DNA of 64,000 bases. Source: Ruthenibacterium lactatiformans (lineage in GTDB: Bacteria > Bacillota > Clostridia > Oscillospirales > Ruminococcaceae). Shown here in pieces: positions 25,821-34,553 of this stretch. The stretch is from the NCBI RefSeq assembly GCF_000949455.1, contig NZ_JXXK01000005.1:1-64000 (forward strand), read 5' to 3'. Numbering within the stretch: the stretch's first letter is position 1; the number at the start of each line of letters is the position of its first letter. The position numbers were made by a program, and so were the translations under genes. Under the pieces are notes generated by a model. It was not told the origin of the DNA, ran no database searches, and saw only the letters and a program-made list of their open reading frames with translations.

Positions 25821-26744
25821 ATGACGAAAAACACCGGTCTCAAACACAAATGCGGCACTTTGCTGGATCGGGACAATGTGGCGGGGTACGTGTTTATCCT
25901 TCCTTTTATCATCGGTCTCGTCGTATTTACCGCCATTCCGTTCTTTACCTCGCTGTATCTGGCATTTACGAAGTACAACGTCTTGTCCGACCCCAAATGG
26001 GTGGGACTTGCAAACTTCAAAGAGATGTTTTTTGAGGACGAGCTGTTCTGGACCTCTTTTAAGGTAACCTTCAAGTTTGCCCTCATCCAAGTACCTGTCA
26101 AACTGACGGTTGCCCTGCTTGTAGCCATGGTCCTGGCCCGTGCGACCCGCGTGACCAGTTTCTACCGCGCGGCGTTCTATATCCCCTCGCTGATGGGCGG
26201 CAGCGTTGCCATCGCTCTGCTGTGGAAGCAGCTGTTTTCACCCAAGGGCGTCATCAATCAAATTTTGGGCTTCTTCGGCCTTCCGGATGATACGGCATGG
26301 CTTGGCAATCCCAAAACCGCGCTGGGAACGCTCATTGCGCTGGGCGTCTGGCAGTTCGGTTCTTCGATGCTGATTTTTCTGGCGGCCATTAAAAACATCC
26401 CGTCAAGCTATTATGAAGCCGCCATCGTGGACGGCGCCGGCCCTGTGCGCCGATTCTTTTCCATTACGCTTCCTCTGCTGACCCCCATTATCTTCTTCAA
26501 CCTCATCAACCAGGTGATCGGCGCTTTCCAGGCGTTCAACTCCAGCTACCTGATCACCAAGGGCAAACCGCTGAACACCACGCTGTATTATGGAGTTCAT
26601 CTGTACAACAAAGCCTTTAATCAGTTCGAGATGGGCTACGGAAGCGCCATGGCTTGGTTCATGCTGCTGATCATCGCTTTCTTTACGGCTCTGATTTTCC
26701 GCTCCTCCAGCGCCTGGGTTTATTATGAATCGGAAGGAAGGTAA
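25821..26744 (+). CDS. Sugar ABC transporter permease, MalF/UgpA-like
   Basis: The product has 307 residues and six membrane segments, beginning NVAGYVFILPFIIGLVVFTAIPF. The EAA loop (YYEAAIVDGAGPVRRFFSITLPLLTP) is where the ATPase would dock. The ATG at 25821 follows AAAGGAG; an in-frame ATG at 25743 is too far upstream. The matching second permease gene begins eight bases after the stop. No ATPase gene is nearby, so a shared MsmX-type ATPase is expected to drive it. Confidence 0.93.
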   Translation: MTKNTGLKHKCGTLLDRDNVAGYVFILPFIIGLVVFTAIPFFTSLYLAFTKYNVLSDPKWVGLANFKEMFFEDELFWTSFKVTFKFALIQVPVKLTVALLVAMVLARATRVTSFYRAAFYIPSLMGGSVAIALLWKQLFSPKGVINQILGFFGLPDDTAWLGNPKTALGTLIALGVWQFGSSMLIFLAAIKNIPSSYYEAAIVDGAGPVRRFFSITLPLLTPIIFFNLINQVIGAFQAFNSSYLITKGKPLNTTLYYGVHLYNKAFNQFEMGYGSAMAWFMLLIIAFFTALIFRSSSAWVYYESEGR

Positions 26745-26751
26745 AACAGAG

Positions 26752-27615
26752 ATGATCAAATCTATCACACATAGCTTTTCCGCACAGCGCAAGCTCGGCA
26801 CCTTTTTTTACCACGCTCTGATGATCGTCGTCAGCTTCCTGATGCTGTACCCGGTTCTGTGGCTGGTAGCCTCTTCTTTTAAACCCAACGGTGACATTTT
26901 TTCCACCGCTACGTCATTGTTCCCCGAAAACTTTACACTGGAGCATTATATCAACGGCTGGAAAGGCTTCGGAGGTTATACGTTCACAACTTTTTTCTCA
27001 AATTCACTTTTGGTAGCGCTTCTGTCTGCCGTGGGCATGATGGCCTCCTCCGCGCTTGTCGCTTTCGGCCTTGCGCGTATCAAATTCAAGGGCCGCAATA
27101 TCTGGTTCGTGCTGATGGTCGTCACCATGATGCTGCCCGGCCAGGTTATGATGATCCCGCGCTTTGTGCTGTTCAACAGCATGGGCTGGGTGGGTACCTA
27201 TCTTCCCATGATCGTTCCCTCCTTCTTTGCCAGCGGGTTCAATATCTTCCTCATCATGCAGTTCATTCGCGGCATTCCCCGTGATATGGACGAAGCGGCC
27301 AAAATCGACGGATGCAGCTGGTACGGTGTATTTTTCCGTATCATTGTCCCCATGATCGTGCCTTCGCTGGTAACGGTTGCCGTGCTGACCTTCATGTCCA
27401 GCTGGGAGGATTTCATGGGCGCTCTGCTTTACCTGAACAAACCGGAAACCTACACCGTCGCATATGCGCTGAAGATGTTCAACGACAGCTCCATGTCGGA
27501 TTACGGCGCTACCTTTGCCATGTCCGCAGCATCGCTGGTGCCGATACTGGTCCTCTTCTTCTTCTTCCAGAAAAATCTGGTGGAAGGCATCTCCATCCAA
27601 GGCCTGAAAGGCTGA
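26752..27615 (+). CDS. Sugar ABC transporter permease, MalG/UgpE-like
   Basis: The product has 287 residues and six membrane segments (for example ALMIVVSFLMLYPVLWLVAS). The EAA loop is MDEAAKIDGCSWYGVFFRIIVPM. It forms the heterodimeric channel with the MalF-like protein. GAAGGAAGG is ten bases before the ATG. The six-hairpin protein gene follows 33 bases later. Confidence 0.93.
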   Translation: MIKSITHSFSAQRKLGTFFYHALMIVVSFLMLYPVLWLVASSFKPNGDIFSTATSLFPENFTLEHYINGWKGFGGYTFTTFFSNSLLVALLSAVGMMASSALVAFGLARIKFKGRNIWFVLMVVTMMLPGQVMMIPRFVLFNSMGWVGTYLPMIVPSFFASGFNIFLIMQFIRGIPRDMDEAAKIDGCSWYGVFFRIIVPMIVPSLVTVAVLTFMSSWEDFMGALLYLNKPETYTVAYALKMFNDSSMSDYGATFAMSAASLVPILVLFFFFQKNLVEGISIQGLKG

Positions 27616-27648
27616 TTCTCATCAACGATAGACAAGGAGGCACATTTT

Positions 27649-29544
27649 ATGCCTTGTATTGACCGGCTCCCTGCAATCCCTCTGCTGGCGTCCGACCCAT
27701 ACCTTTCCATTTGGATGCCCGCAGACACCATGACCCAAACAGACGCCTGCCACTGGAGCGGCCCCGCAAAGCCGATTCGCGGCGTGCTGACCGTAGACGG
27801 CGCGGCCTGCCGGTTTCTCGGTGCGGGCCCCGAGCCCGAGGCCGACCTGACTGAGTTAAAGGTGACAGCCACCCGTACCTGTTTTACCAGTGAATTTGCC
27901 GGCGTGCGGCTTGAGACCTGTTTTGCTTCGCCGGCTCTTCCGCAGGATCTGGATCTGCTCAGCATGCCCGTCACCCTGGTGACGCTGTCCGCAGTTTCTC
28001 TGGATGGCGCAGAGCATGACGTTCGTGTGAAACTGCATCTGTCCGACCGGCTGTGCTATGATGGAGATATCCGCCCCGCCATGTCCGGCGCGTCTTTTGT
28101 TCTCAACGGCAAAAGTACCGCCTGGTGCGGGCAGACTACCCAGAAGCCGCTGAGCCACTCCGCCGACCATTCGACCATCGACTGGGGCTATCTGTACCTG
28201 AGCGCCGACGGCGAGACCACGCTTGTGGGCGACGGCCTGCAGACCTGCTGTTCTCTCTCAGCGGGCGGCCCTGCCGCGCAGCTCATCATCGCCTACGATG
28301 ACATCGCCTCTATCAACTATTTCGGCGATCTGTGCAAGCCCTGGTACCGCCGGGACGGCCGGCAGATCACCGATGCGATCCGTTGTGTGCAGGAACATTT
28401 TGACACGATCCTGAACGACTGCGCCCGGCTGGACGCGCGGCTGGCGGAGGATGCCCGCAGCGCGGCGGGCGAGGACTACGAGCGGCTCGTCAACGCTGCG
28501 TGGCGCCACACCTTTGCCGCCCACAAGCTGATTGCCACGCCGGCGGGCGAGATGGCGTTTCTCTCCAAGGAGAACGACTCCAACGGCTGCATCGGCACCG
28601 TGGATGTGAGCTATCCTTCCATCCCGATTTTTCTGAAGTATTGCCCGGAGCTGGTCAACGCTCTGTGCCGGCCCGTGTTGGAATTTGCCTCTATGCCGGT
28701 GTGGACCGAGGATTTTGCCCCCCACGATGTGGGCCGCTATCCTCTGGCCACCGGCCAGGTCTATGCCGCCCGCAGGCACGTCGGTCAGGGGGAGTGCTAT
28801 CCGCCCTACTACCTCTATCCCGCCGGGACCGATGTGTGGGACGTCCGCTATCAGATGCCGGTGGAAGAATGCGGCAATATGCTCATCATGCTGGAGGCAG
28901 GCCGCGCCTTTGGCGCAGACCCCGCGCTGGCTAAGCAGTATCGCTCCCTGCTGGACACCTGGGTGCAGTACCTTGTAAAATACGGGGAGGACCCCGACGA
29001 ACAGCTTTGCACCGATGACTTTGCCGGGCATCTGGCCCACAACGTGAACCTGGCCGCCAAGGCCATCATCGGCGTGGCCTGCTATGCCCGCCTGACCGGC
29101 GAGGAGTCCTATGCGAAACAGGCTAAGACCATGGCGGAGCATCTGCTGGAGAAAATCGGCGACAAGGGCAATACGCCTCTGACGCTGGACGGCCAGGGCT
29201 GGAGCATGAAATACAACCTGCTGTGGGATAAGGTGCTGGGTCTCGGCCTAATGCCGGAGAGTTTTTACGCGGCGGAGACTGCCAGCTACCTGCCCCGCAT
29301 CAACACCTACGGTCTGCCGCTGGATTCCCGCGCCGATTATACCAAGTCGGACTGGATCTGCTGGACGGCCCGCATGGCGGACGACGCGGCCGTTCGCACC
29401 GCATTGATCGCGCCCATTGCGAAGGAACTGCGGGAAACCACATCCCGCGTCCCCTTCTCCGATTGGTACGACACCAAAACCGGACGCTATGTGGCCTTTA
29501 TCGCCCGCAGCGTACAGGGCGGCATCTTTGCACTGATGCTGTGA
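27649..29544 (+). CDS. DUF4965/DUF5127 (glutaminase GtaA-like) six-hairpin domain protein
   Basis: The product has 631 residues. The N-terminal beta-rich part (1-about 240) matches the GtaA N domain, with the typical opening PLLASDPYLSIWMPAD. The C-terminal part is an alpha-helical six-hairpin barrel with the hallmark SNGCIGTVDVSYPSIPIFL (about 311-329), then DFAPHDVGRYPLATGQ and later QGWSMKYNLLWDKVLGL. Families of this type are named after a fungal glutaminase, but the barrel is that of glycoside hydrolases. Co-location with a sugar transporter and GH38 suggests a glycosidase. No signal peptide. AAGGAGG precedes the ATG. Confidence 0.85.
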   Translation: MPCIDRLPAIPLLASDPYLSIWMPADTMTQTDACHWSGPAKPIRGVLTVDGAACRFLGAGPEPEADLTELKVTATRTCFTSEFAGVRLETCFASPALPQDLDLLSMPVTLVTLSAVSLDGAEHDVRVKLHLSDRLCYDGDIRPAMSGASFVLNGKSTAWCGQTTQKPLSHSADHSTIDWGYLYLSADGETTLVGDGLQTCCSLSAGGPAAQLIIAYDDIASINYFGDLCKPWYRRDGRQITDAIRCVQEHFDTILNDCARLDARLAEDARSAAGEDYERLVNAAWRHTFAAHKLIATPAGEMAFLSKENDSNGCIGTVDVSYPSIPIFLKYCPELVNALCRPVLEFASMPVWTEDFAPHDVGRYPLATGQVYAARRHVGQGECYPPYYLYPAGTDVWDVRYQMPVEECGNMLIMLEAGRAFGADPALAKQYRSLLDTWVQYLVKYGEDPDEQLCTDDFAGHLAHNVNLAAKAIIGVACYARLTGEESYAKQAKTMAEHLLEKIGDKGNTPLTLDGQGWSMKYNLLWDKVLGLGLMPESFYAAETASYLPRINTYGLPLDSRADYTKSDWICWTARMADDAAVRTALIAPIAKELRETTSRVPFSDWYDTKTGRYVAFIARSVQGGIFALML

Positions 29545-29559
29545 AATCTATAAAAAGCA

Positions 29560-29593
29560 GCCGCCGCACAGAACAGCTGTTCTGTGCGGCGGC
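29560..29593. terminator. Long hairpin after the six-hairpin gene
   Basis: GCCGCCGCACAGAACA pairs over its full 16 bp with TGTTCTGTGCGGCGGC. The left side is preceded by AAAAA, and GTCTTAA follows on the right. It probably limits read-through to the oxidoreductase gene. Confidence 0.65.
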
Positions 29594-29678
29594 GTCTTAA
29601 CCGTTTGAAGCCTTAAAGGCGGGGACCGAGAGGAAACAGCCCCCCCTTCCCCGCAAAATGCAAAGGAGATGCTATAAA

Positions 29679-30734
29679 ATGGAACTGCATCTGCCCCCGA
29701 AGCCCACCCCCACAGTATTGCCGGGAGAATTTCGGTTTGCTGCGGCCGGATTGGCCCATGGACATATTTACGGCATGGTGAACGGCCTGCTGGACGCCGG
29801 AGCGGAGCTGGTGGGCGTGTGGGATGAGGACTTGAAGAAAGTTTCCGCATTCCAAAGTGCCTTTCCGCAGGCTCATGCTGCATCCTGTCTGGATGAGCTG
29901 CTGGATGCCCCCGACATTTCCCTGATCGTCAGCGCCGCGGTTCCCAGCGAACGTTGTCCGCTGGGGCTTCGCGTCATGGCGGCAGGCAAGGACTACTTTG
30001 TTGACAAAGCCCCCATGACCACGCCGGACCAGTTGGCCGCAGCCCGGCGTGCCGTGGTGGAAACCGGCCGGAAATATATGGTCTATTATTCCGAACGACT
30101 GCACAACGAGGCTGCAACGCTTGCCGATGAGCTGATTCGCCGGGGCGAGATTGGACGTGTTCTGCATATGGAGGGCTTTGGCCCCCACCGGCTGGGAAAC
30201 GCCCGGCCGGATTGGTTCTACCAAAAGGCCTGTTGTGGAGGCATTCTTTGTGATATCGGAAGCCACCAATTGGAACAGTTCCTATATTTTACCGGAGCGG
30301 AAGATGCTGATATCACCTTTGCCCACAAAGCCAACTACGCCCATCCCGGCCACCCGGAGTTCGAAGATTTCGGCGAATGTACAGCTGCCGCCTCCAACGG
30401 CGCCACCGGCTACTTCCGGGTAGACTGGTTCACACCGGACGGTTTGCGCAATTGGGGAGATGGACGCACCTTCATCTTGGGCACTGACGGTTATATTGAG
30501 CTGCGCAAATATATTGATCTGGCCGCTGACAAAAAGCAGGAAAACATGGTTTATTGGGCCAACCGGAAGGGAGAATTTCGGTTTGATGCCACCGGACAGG
30601 TGGGGTTTCCCTTTTTCACCCGGTTGATCCGGGACTGTATCGACAGGACCGAGACTGCCATGACACAGAAGCATGCTTTCAAGGCCGCCGAACTTTGCCT
30701 AAAGGCACAGGCTCTGGCTGACGAAGAAATATAA
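29679..30734 (+). CDS. Gfo/Idh/MocA family oxidoreductase (second copy type)
   Basis: The product has 351 residues. The Rossmann start is RFAAAGLAHGHIYGM (19-33), with the glycine pattern modified to G-x-A-H-G-H. DKAP (109-112) takes the place of EKP. The C-terminal fold includes LRRGEIGRVLHMEGFGPHR-like sequence. It is not a close copy of the oxidoreductase at 16632. AAAGGAG is ten bases upstream of the ATG. It is the last plus-strand gene of the glycan locus, and a mobile-element-like repeat begins right at its stop codon. The substrate is unknown. Confidence 0.87.
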   Translation: MELHLPPKPTPTVLPGEFRFAAAGLAHGHIYGMVNGLLDAGAELVGVWDEDLKKVSAFQSAFPQAHAASCLDELLDAPDISLIVSAAVPSERCPLGLRVMAAGKDYFVDKAPMTTPDQLAAARRAVVETGRKYMVYYSERLHNEAATLADELIRRGEIGRVLHMEGFGPHRLGNARPDWFYQKACCGGILCDIGSHQLEQFLYFTGAEDADITFAHKANYAHPGHPEFEDFGECTAAASNGATGYFRVDWFTPDGLRNWGDGRTFILGTDGYIELRKYIDLAADKKQENMVYWANRKGEFRFDATGQVGFPFFTRLIRDCIDRTETAMTQKHAFKAAELCLKAQALADEEI

Positions 30735-30852
30735 GGCAATACCGCACAATTCTAAGTGTCGAATCGCGCCGGCAGATTTTTGTGACAGCTGCCGGAAAAT
30801 CTGCAAGCGAGACGACCCTTAAGGCATCAGCCGTGAATTGTGCGGTGTTGCC
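30735..30852. mobile_element. 118-bp inverted-repeat element (MITE-like)
   Basis: Terminal inverted repeats GGCAATACCGCACAATTC and GAATTGTGCGGTGTTGCC match at 17 of 18 positions. ATAA flanks both sides (30731-30734 and 30853-30856), which looks like a 4-bp target duplication; the left copy contains the TAA stop of the oxidoreductase gene. The interior holds GCCGGCAGATTTT and GCCGGAAAATCTGC, able to fold. There is no transposase, so it would be non-autonomous. Confidence 0.7.
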
Positions 30853-30867
30853 ATAATGCAAAAGCAA

Positions 30868-30908
30868 GGGCCGCCCTTCTAATTCCAGAAAGGCGGCCCG
30901 TTTTTTAT
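30868..30908 (+). terminator. Rho-independent terminator
   Basis: GGGCCGCC-C-TTCT pairs with AGAA-A-GGCGGCCC, followed by GTTTTTTATT. It ends the plus-strand glycan operon and faces the convergent GH43-like gene. Confidence 0.85.
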
Positions 30909-30986
30909 TGCGGATATCCCTCTTGCCTCCGCGGACAGGGGACAGCTCACGAAGCCGAAAAAGAGCCGCATGCGGTTTCCCGTATT

Positions 30987-31901
30987 TTACTCGGTTTCAA
31001 CAATCAGCTTTCCGTCCGGCGTGAAATGCGCGGGAGAGATAAATGCGATACGATCCCGGCCGGTTGCCCTGGTCCGTCCGTGATAGCAAATCATCAGGGT
31101 ACCATCCGTAGTGCGGAACATACAGCTATGTCCGGTGCCCGTAACATGACGGCTCCGTTCCAGAATAGGGTTTTCTTCCGCTTTGGCATACGGGCCTAAT
31201 GGGTGCGCTGAAGTAGCATAGCCCACTGCATAATCCGGCCCGGCAAAAAAATTGCCGGAATAGGTCATGTAATACCGGCCTTCATGCCTCATCAGATAAG
31301 AACCCTCATTCCAGCGCCGGCCGGTAGCCGCCGCGCTGCGTCCCTCCCATTCCTGCTCGGGGCGCAGCAGCAAAACAGGCTCTCCCTTCACACCGGAAAA
31401 ATCCGGAGCCAGCTCAACACCATAGATCCAACTCTCCTCCAGGCCGTCGACCTTGTGCTCGTAGCAGCAGCGGGAGTAATACAAATAATATCGCCCATCT
31501 TCGGCGAATACGTTCGCGTCAATGATAGGGTAGCCGGGGGCAAAAATCGGATGGTCGGAAATATCCGTAAAGGGGCCGGACGGGGTGCTGGCCCGCGCCA
31601 CGCCAATGCGGAAGTTTTCCAAAGCGCCGGTGGGGTTTACTTTCCAGTCAGCGCTGTAAAACAGATAGTATATGCCGTCAATCTCATAGCATTCCGGTGC
31701 CCAGAAGCATCCCACGCCCCAGCGGGAGGTTTCTTTGCCCAGAGCGGTGCCGCAACGCTCCCAGAGCTGCAGATCTTCGGAAGTGTAGATAGGAAAACCG
31801 CTGCCGTCCTCGCTCGTACAGTAGAGGTAATAGCGCCCATCCGCAGCGCACAGAATGAATGGGTCGGCGGCCGGGAACGGCAGTCGAATTGTTTTTTGCA
31901 T
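30987..31901 (-). CDS. Glycoside hydrolase family 43-like (five-bladed propeller) enzyme
   Basis: The product has 304 residues. The catalytic set is Asp13 (AADPFIL, base), Asp128 (IIDANVF, pKa modulator) and Glu199 (WNEGSYLM, acid). Repeated YYLYYS/YYMTYSG strands mark the propeller blades, and WAPECYEIDGIYYLFYS (68-83) is the classic second-blade motif. There is no signal peptide. GH43 enzymes remove arabinose, xylose or galactose units; which one cannot be told. The ATG at 31901 follows GAGGAG; the longer open frame upstream has no family match. Confidence 0.9.
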   Translation of the reverse strand: MQKTIRLPFPAADPFILCAADGRYYLYCTSEDGSGFPIYTSEDLQLWERCGTALGKETSRWGVGCFWAPECYEIDGIYYLFYSADWKVNPTGALENFRIGVARASTPSGPFTDISDHPIFAPGYPIIDANVFAEDGRYYLYYSRCCYEHKVDGLEESWIYGVELAPDFSGVKGEPVLLLRPEQEWEGRSAAATGRRWNEGSYLMRHEGRYYMTYSGNFFAGPDYAVGYATSAHPLGPYAKAEENPILERSRHVTGTGHSCMFRTTDGTLMICYHGRTRATGRDRIAFISPAHFTPDGKLIVETE

Positions 31902-32085
31902 ATCGGATTCTCCTCGTTGCCCTAAAAAATCATTTCCAATGTTCCCATGCCCTCGGCGGCCCTGCCCATTATAACGCCGCTGCTGTCTTTCCGGCGGAAG
32001 ATGGCTCACTGTTTGCTCTGCAGGCTCTGGCAGCATCTTCTGTCGATAAAAAACGGCTCTGTTTGTCGTCCCAAATAGGAGCGCT

Positions 32086-32105
32086 GGATATGGAATTCCA
32101 TATCC
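32086..32105. promoter_or_regulatory. Perfect 20-bp palindrome in the GH43-like gene leader
   Basis: GGATATGGAATTCCATATCC is fully self-complementary. It sits about 30 bases downstream of the predicted -10 box, suitable for a dimeric repressor site. Confidence 0.55.
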
Positions 32106-32136
32106 GGAAAGATCATGAGCTATTTTTCTGATTTTG

Positions 32137-32166
32137 ATTGTATCATGTAAAATACCGCAAAAACAA
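32137..32166 (-). promoter_or_regulatory. Promoter of the GH43-like gene
   Basis: Minus strand TTGTTT (32161-32166), an 18-base spacer and TACAAT (32137-32142) with an extended TGA. The leader to the ATG would be about 230 bases. Confidence 0.6.
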
Positions 32167-32387
32167 TTCAAAAAACCTATATAGAAAAATTGTCTTTTTC
32201 ATGCTTCGACTCGGCCTTATTCGAAAAGTGCCAACATACCCGATCTGTGGGGCCTTTTCCGCCATGCTTTGCTGATTTTCATAACCTATGTTCAATATTC
32301 CTGCGCCAAATCTTTGTTTTGCGCAAAACTCCCTTGCTGTTTCGCATGCCGTTAATTTTCCCTGGCTTAAACAGACTCTTGATTTCG

Positions 32388-32475
32388 AAAATAGCCGCAA
32401 ATTGTTTTCAGGCCATTTGGGCCACTCTCCCGGCTGTGGCTGGCGCGATAAATTTTATTGCGGAGCAATAAAAAA
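32388..32475 (+). repeat. Dispersed hairpin repeat, copy 1
   Basis: Shares an ordered series of words with 45697-45790: AAAATA-x-CCGCA, TTTTCAGGCCAT-xx-GGGCC, GATAA and TTTATTGCGG-x-GCAATAAAAAAT. The last word folds as TTTATTGC/GCAATAAA. The copies differ at about a quarter of positions, so they are old. No gene product is evident. Confidence 0.65.
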
Positions 32476-32791
32476 TTCAGAATGGGTTGCCCCCGGTTTA
32501 TGAGAATCTATTCGGTACTCCCCAACATCTTTGGCGGCCAATCGGTCGATCAGTTTGGCCTGACAGCAACCGCTGTGTATCGGTTCCCTTCGTGTCCTGC
32601 AGCTGCACTTCCCCTCATTTTTCAAACGCAAAAATCCATTCGTCTCTTTGCCTGCAAGACAACAATGCAGACAGAGCGTTTGACGGTGCTTTCCTCTCCG
32701 GCTATTCCGTATCGGTTCGCTGCAACTTCGCTATAGCTCAAAAAACAGTCTTACCCGATTCCGCTTACAGATGCGGGCCGGATTTTGATAA
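32476..32791. other. Gene-free stretch, nothing recognised
   Basis: Lower GC than its surroundings. Frames of 70-140 codons cross it, but none has a ribosome binding site or familiar content. It may be a decayed insertion next to the dispersed repeat. Confidence 0.4.
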
Positions 32792-33268
32792 TTATTCAGC
32801 GTTTTTTCCGTTCCGCCCGCACACACTGAAATACCGCTTCGCACCGGGCAGGAAAAACAGACAGGCCAATAGTCCCAGCTGTGCTGCCTGCCCTGCCAGA
32901 AACAGCGCCGCATAGGCTGCCGGGCCTCCTCCGTAAGAAAAATATTCCAGCAGCGCGGGCACCGTCTGCACAGCCGACACCGTCATGGCGAGCATGGCAA
33001 GCCCCGCAAGCGCACGCATGCCGGAAAGAATAAATGCGGCTACCAGAACACTGACGGCGAGCCCCACCGCTCCGCTGATCCAAAAATCCGCGTTCTGCGG
33101 GCCTGCCAGCAGCGCCGCGGGCATCAGCAGCGCGCGCACCGCCAGCCACGCGCCCAGCAGTACAAGCGCCTGGCGTTTTGCCATTGCAAGCGCCGGGTCG
33201 CGGCGCGCCGGCCGCGGCAGGGCCGCGGCCTCCTCCCGTTCTGCATCAAAGGCCTGTCTGGGTTTCAT
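32792..33268 (-). CDS. Hypothetical four-helix membrane protein
   Basis: The product has 158 residues. A charged N-terminus (to about 30) is followed by four hydrophobic segments (about 33-55, 63-82, 85-105 and 118-140). No known family is recognised. GGGGGGAG lies just before the ATG, and codon use matches the neighbours. It is 71 bases downstream of the antiporter gene on the same strand, and may be cotranscribed. Confidence 0.7.
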   Translation of the reverse strand: MKPRQAFDAEREEAAALPRPARRDPALAMAKRQALVLLGAWLAVRALLMPAALLAGPQNADFWISGAVGLAVSVLVAAFILSGMRALAGLAMLAMTVSAVQTVPALLEYFSYGGGPAAYAALFLAGQAAQLGLLACLFFLPGAKRYFSVCGRNGKNAE

Positions 33269-33339
33269 TTTCTTTCGCTCCCCCCGGTATTTGCTTGCCG
33301 CACTTTACCGGCGCGGCCGCACAGGCCGCACCTTGCCCG

Positions 33340-34518
33340 TTATTGTCCCGGCTCGATCTCTCCCGCCTTCTGCAGCGTCCATTTTGCGACACCCGGGCCC
33401 ACAAGCTCATAGATCAGCGTGCCGCACAGCACCACGGCGCGCACGACCTCGGCATATTGCGGTACGACCTGCTGCGCCACCACGGTAAGGCCAATGGCAA
33501 CGCCCGCCTGCGGTATGAGCGCCGGGCCAAGCCAGCGGCGCACATTGTGGTCCGCCTTCATAACGGTGGCGCCAAACCATGCGCCCGCCATTTTTCCCAT
33601 CACGCGCAGCACCACATAGATCACGCCCACAACGCCGATGGACGGCAATATCGCCAAATTCAGCCCCGCGCCGGAAAGCACAAAAAACATCATAAAAACA
33701 GGCGGCGTCACATGATCGCATAAGGACATGACCTCGCTCGAGTTTTTGCACAAATTGGCGAACACTGCCCCCATGGCCATGGTCGTCAGCAGCGCCGAGA
33801 TATTCAGCGCGTTGGCCACAGCGCTCGTCACCAGCACAAAAGCGATGGCCAGCACCATGCGGTTTGACTGCACCTTAAAGAACCGAAGCATCACAGTGAA
33901 CAGCACGCCCAGCAGCGCGCCGCCCAGCAGCGCCTCGGCAATCTCCAGCACGGGCTTCAAGATGCTCAGCACCAGCGAAACGTCCGCCGTGCTGGTCAGC
34001 GTCTGCGCCACGGCCACAGCAATGCCGAATGCAATGAGCGCCGTAGCGTCGTCGATGGCGACAACACTGAGCAGCGTTTCGGTAACGGGCCCTTTGGCCC
34101 TGTACTGCTTGATGACCATAATGGTGGCTGCAGGCGCGGTAGCCGCCGCAATAGCGCCCAACACCAATGAAAACGGCAGCGTCTGCCCGCTGAGAACCAG
34201 CCCCAGTGTCACGAACAAAACAGCCACAAAGCTCTCAAATATGGCAATGACGATAGGCGTCATGCCCACACGCTTGAAATAGCTGAGCTTGAACTCACTG
34301 CCGATGGAAAATGCGATAAAGCCCAGCGCCACGTCCGATACGAGCGAAAGCCCGGCCACCGCGTCCGCCGAAAGCAGGCCCAGCACTGACGGCCCTATGA
34401 TGAGCCCGCCGATGAGATAGCCCGTCACGTCCGGCAGTTTGAAATAGCGAATAATCTTTGCGAAGATCAAGCCGCAGAACAGCAGGATCGCAAAGTTAAA
34501 AAGCGTACCCAATTCCAT
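33340..34518 (-). CDS. Cation:proton antiporter (CPA2, Na+/H+ exchanger family)
   Basis: The product has 392 residues and about 12 membrane segments, with the CPA2 opening LFNFAILLFCGLIFAKIIRY and IIGPSVLGLLS. The discontinuous-helix region has IDDATALIAFGIAVA (about 156-170), with paired acids likely to carry the exchanged ions. No C-terminal RCK/TrkA domain is present, so regulation must come from another protein. A P-II-like gene lies 35 bases upstream in the same operon. The RBS is weak (GAGAG). Whether it moves sodium or potassium is not visible. Confidence 0.9.
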   Translation of the reverse strand: MELGTLFNFAILLFCGLIFAKIIRYFKLPDVTGYLIGGLIIGPSVLGLLSADAVAGLSLVSDVALGFIAFSIGSEFKLSYFKRVGMTPIVIAIFESFVAVLFVTLGLVLSGQTLPFSLVLGAIAAATAPAATIMVIKQYRAKGPVTETLLSVVAIDDATALIAFGIAVAVAQTLTSTADVSLVLSILKPVLEIAEALLGGALLGVLFTVMLRFFKVQSNRMVLAIAFVLVTSAVANALNISALLTTMAMGAVFANLCKNSSEVMSLCDHVTPPVFMMFFVLSGAGLNLAILPSIGVVGVIYVVLRVMGKMAGAWFGATVMKADHNVRRWLGPALIPQAGVAIGLTVVAQQVVPQYAEVVRAVVLCGTLIYELVGPGVAKWTLQKAGEIEPGQ

Positions 34519-34553
34519 TGTCTCTCACACCATAACGTCCGCAGGGGCTGCCC

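Noticed and set aside
32487..32915. Plus-strand frame of 142 codons
   Set aside because: No ribosome binding site, odd composition, and it ends inside the minus-strand membrane protein gene.
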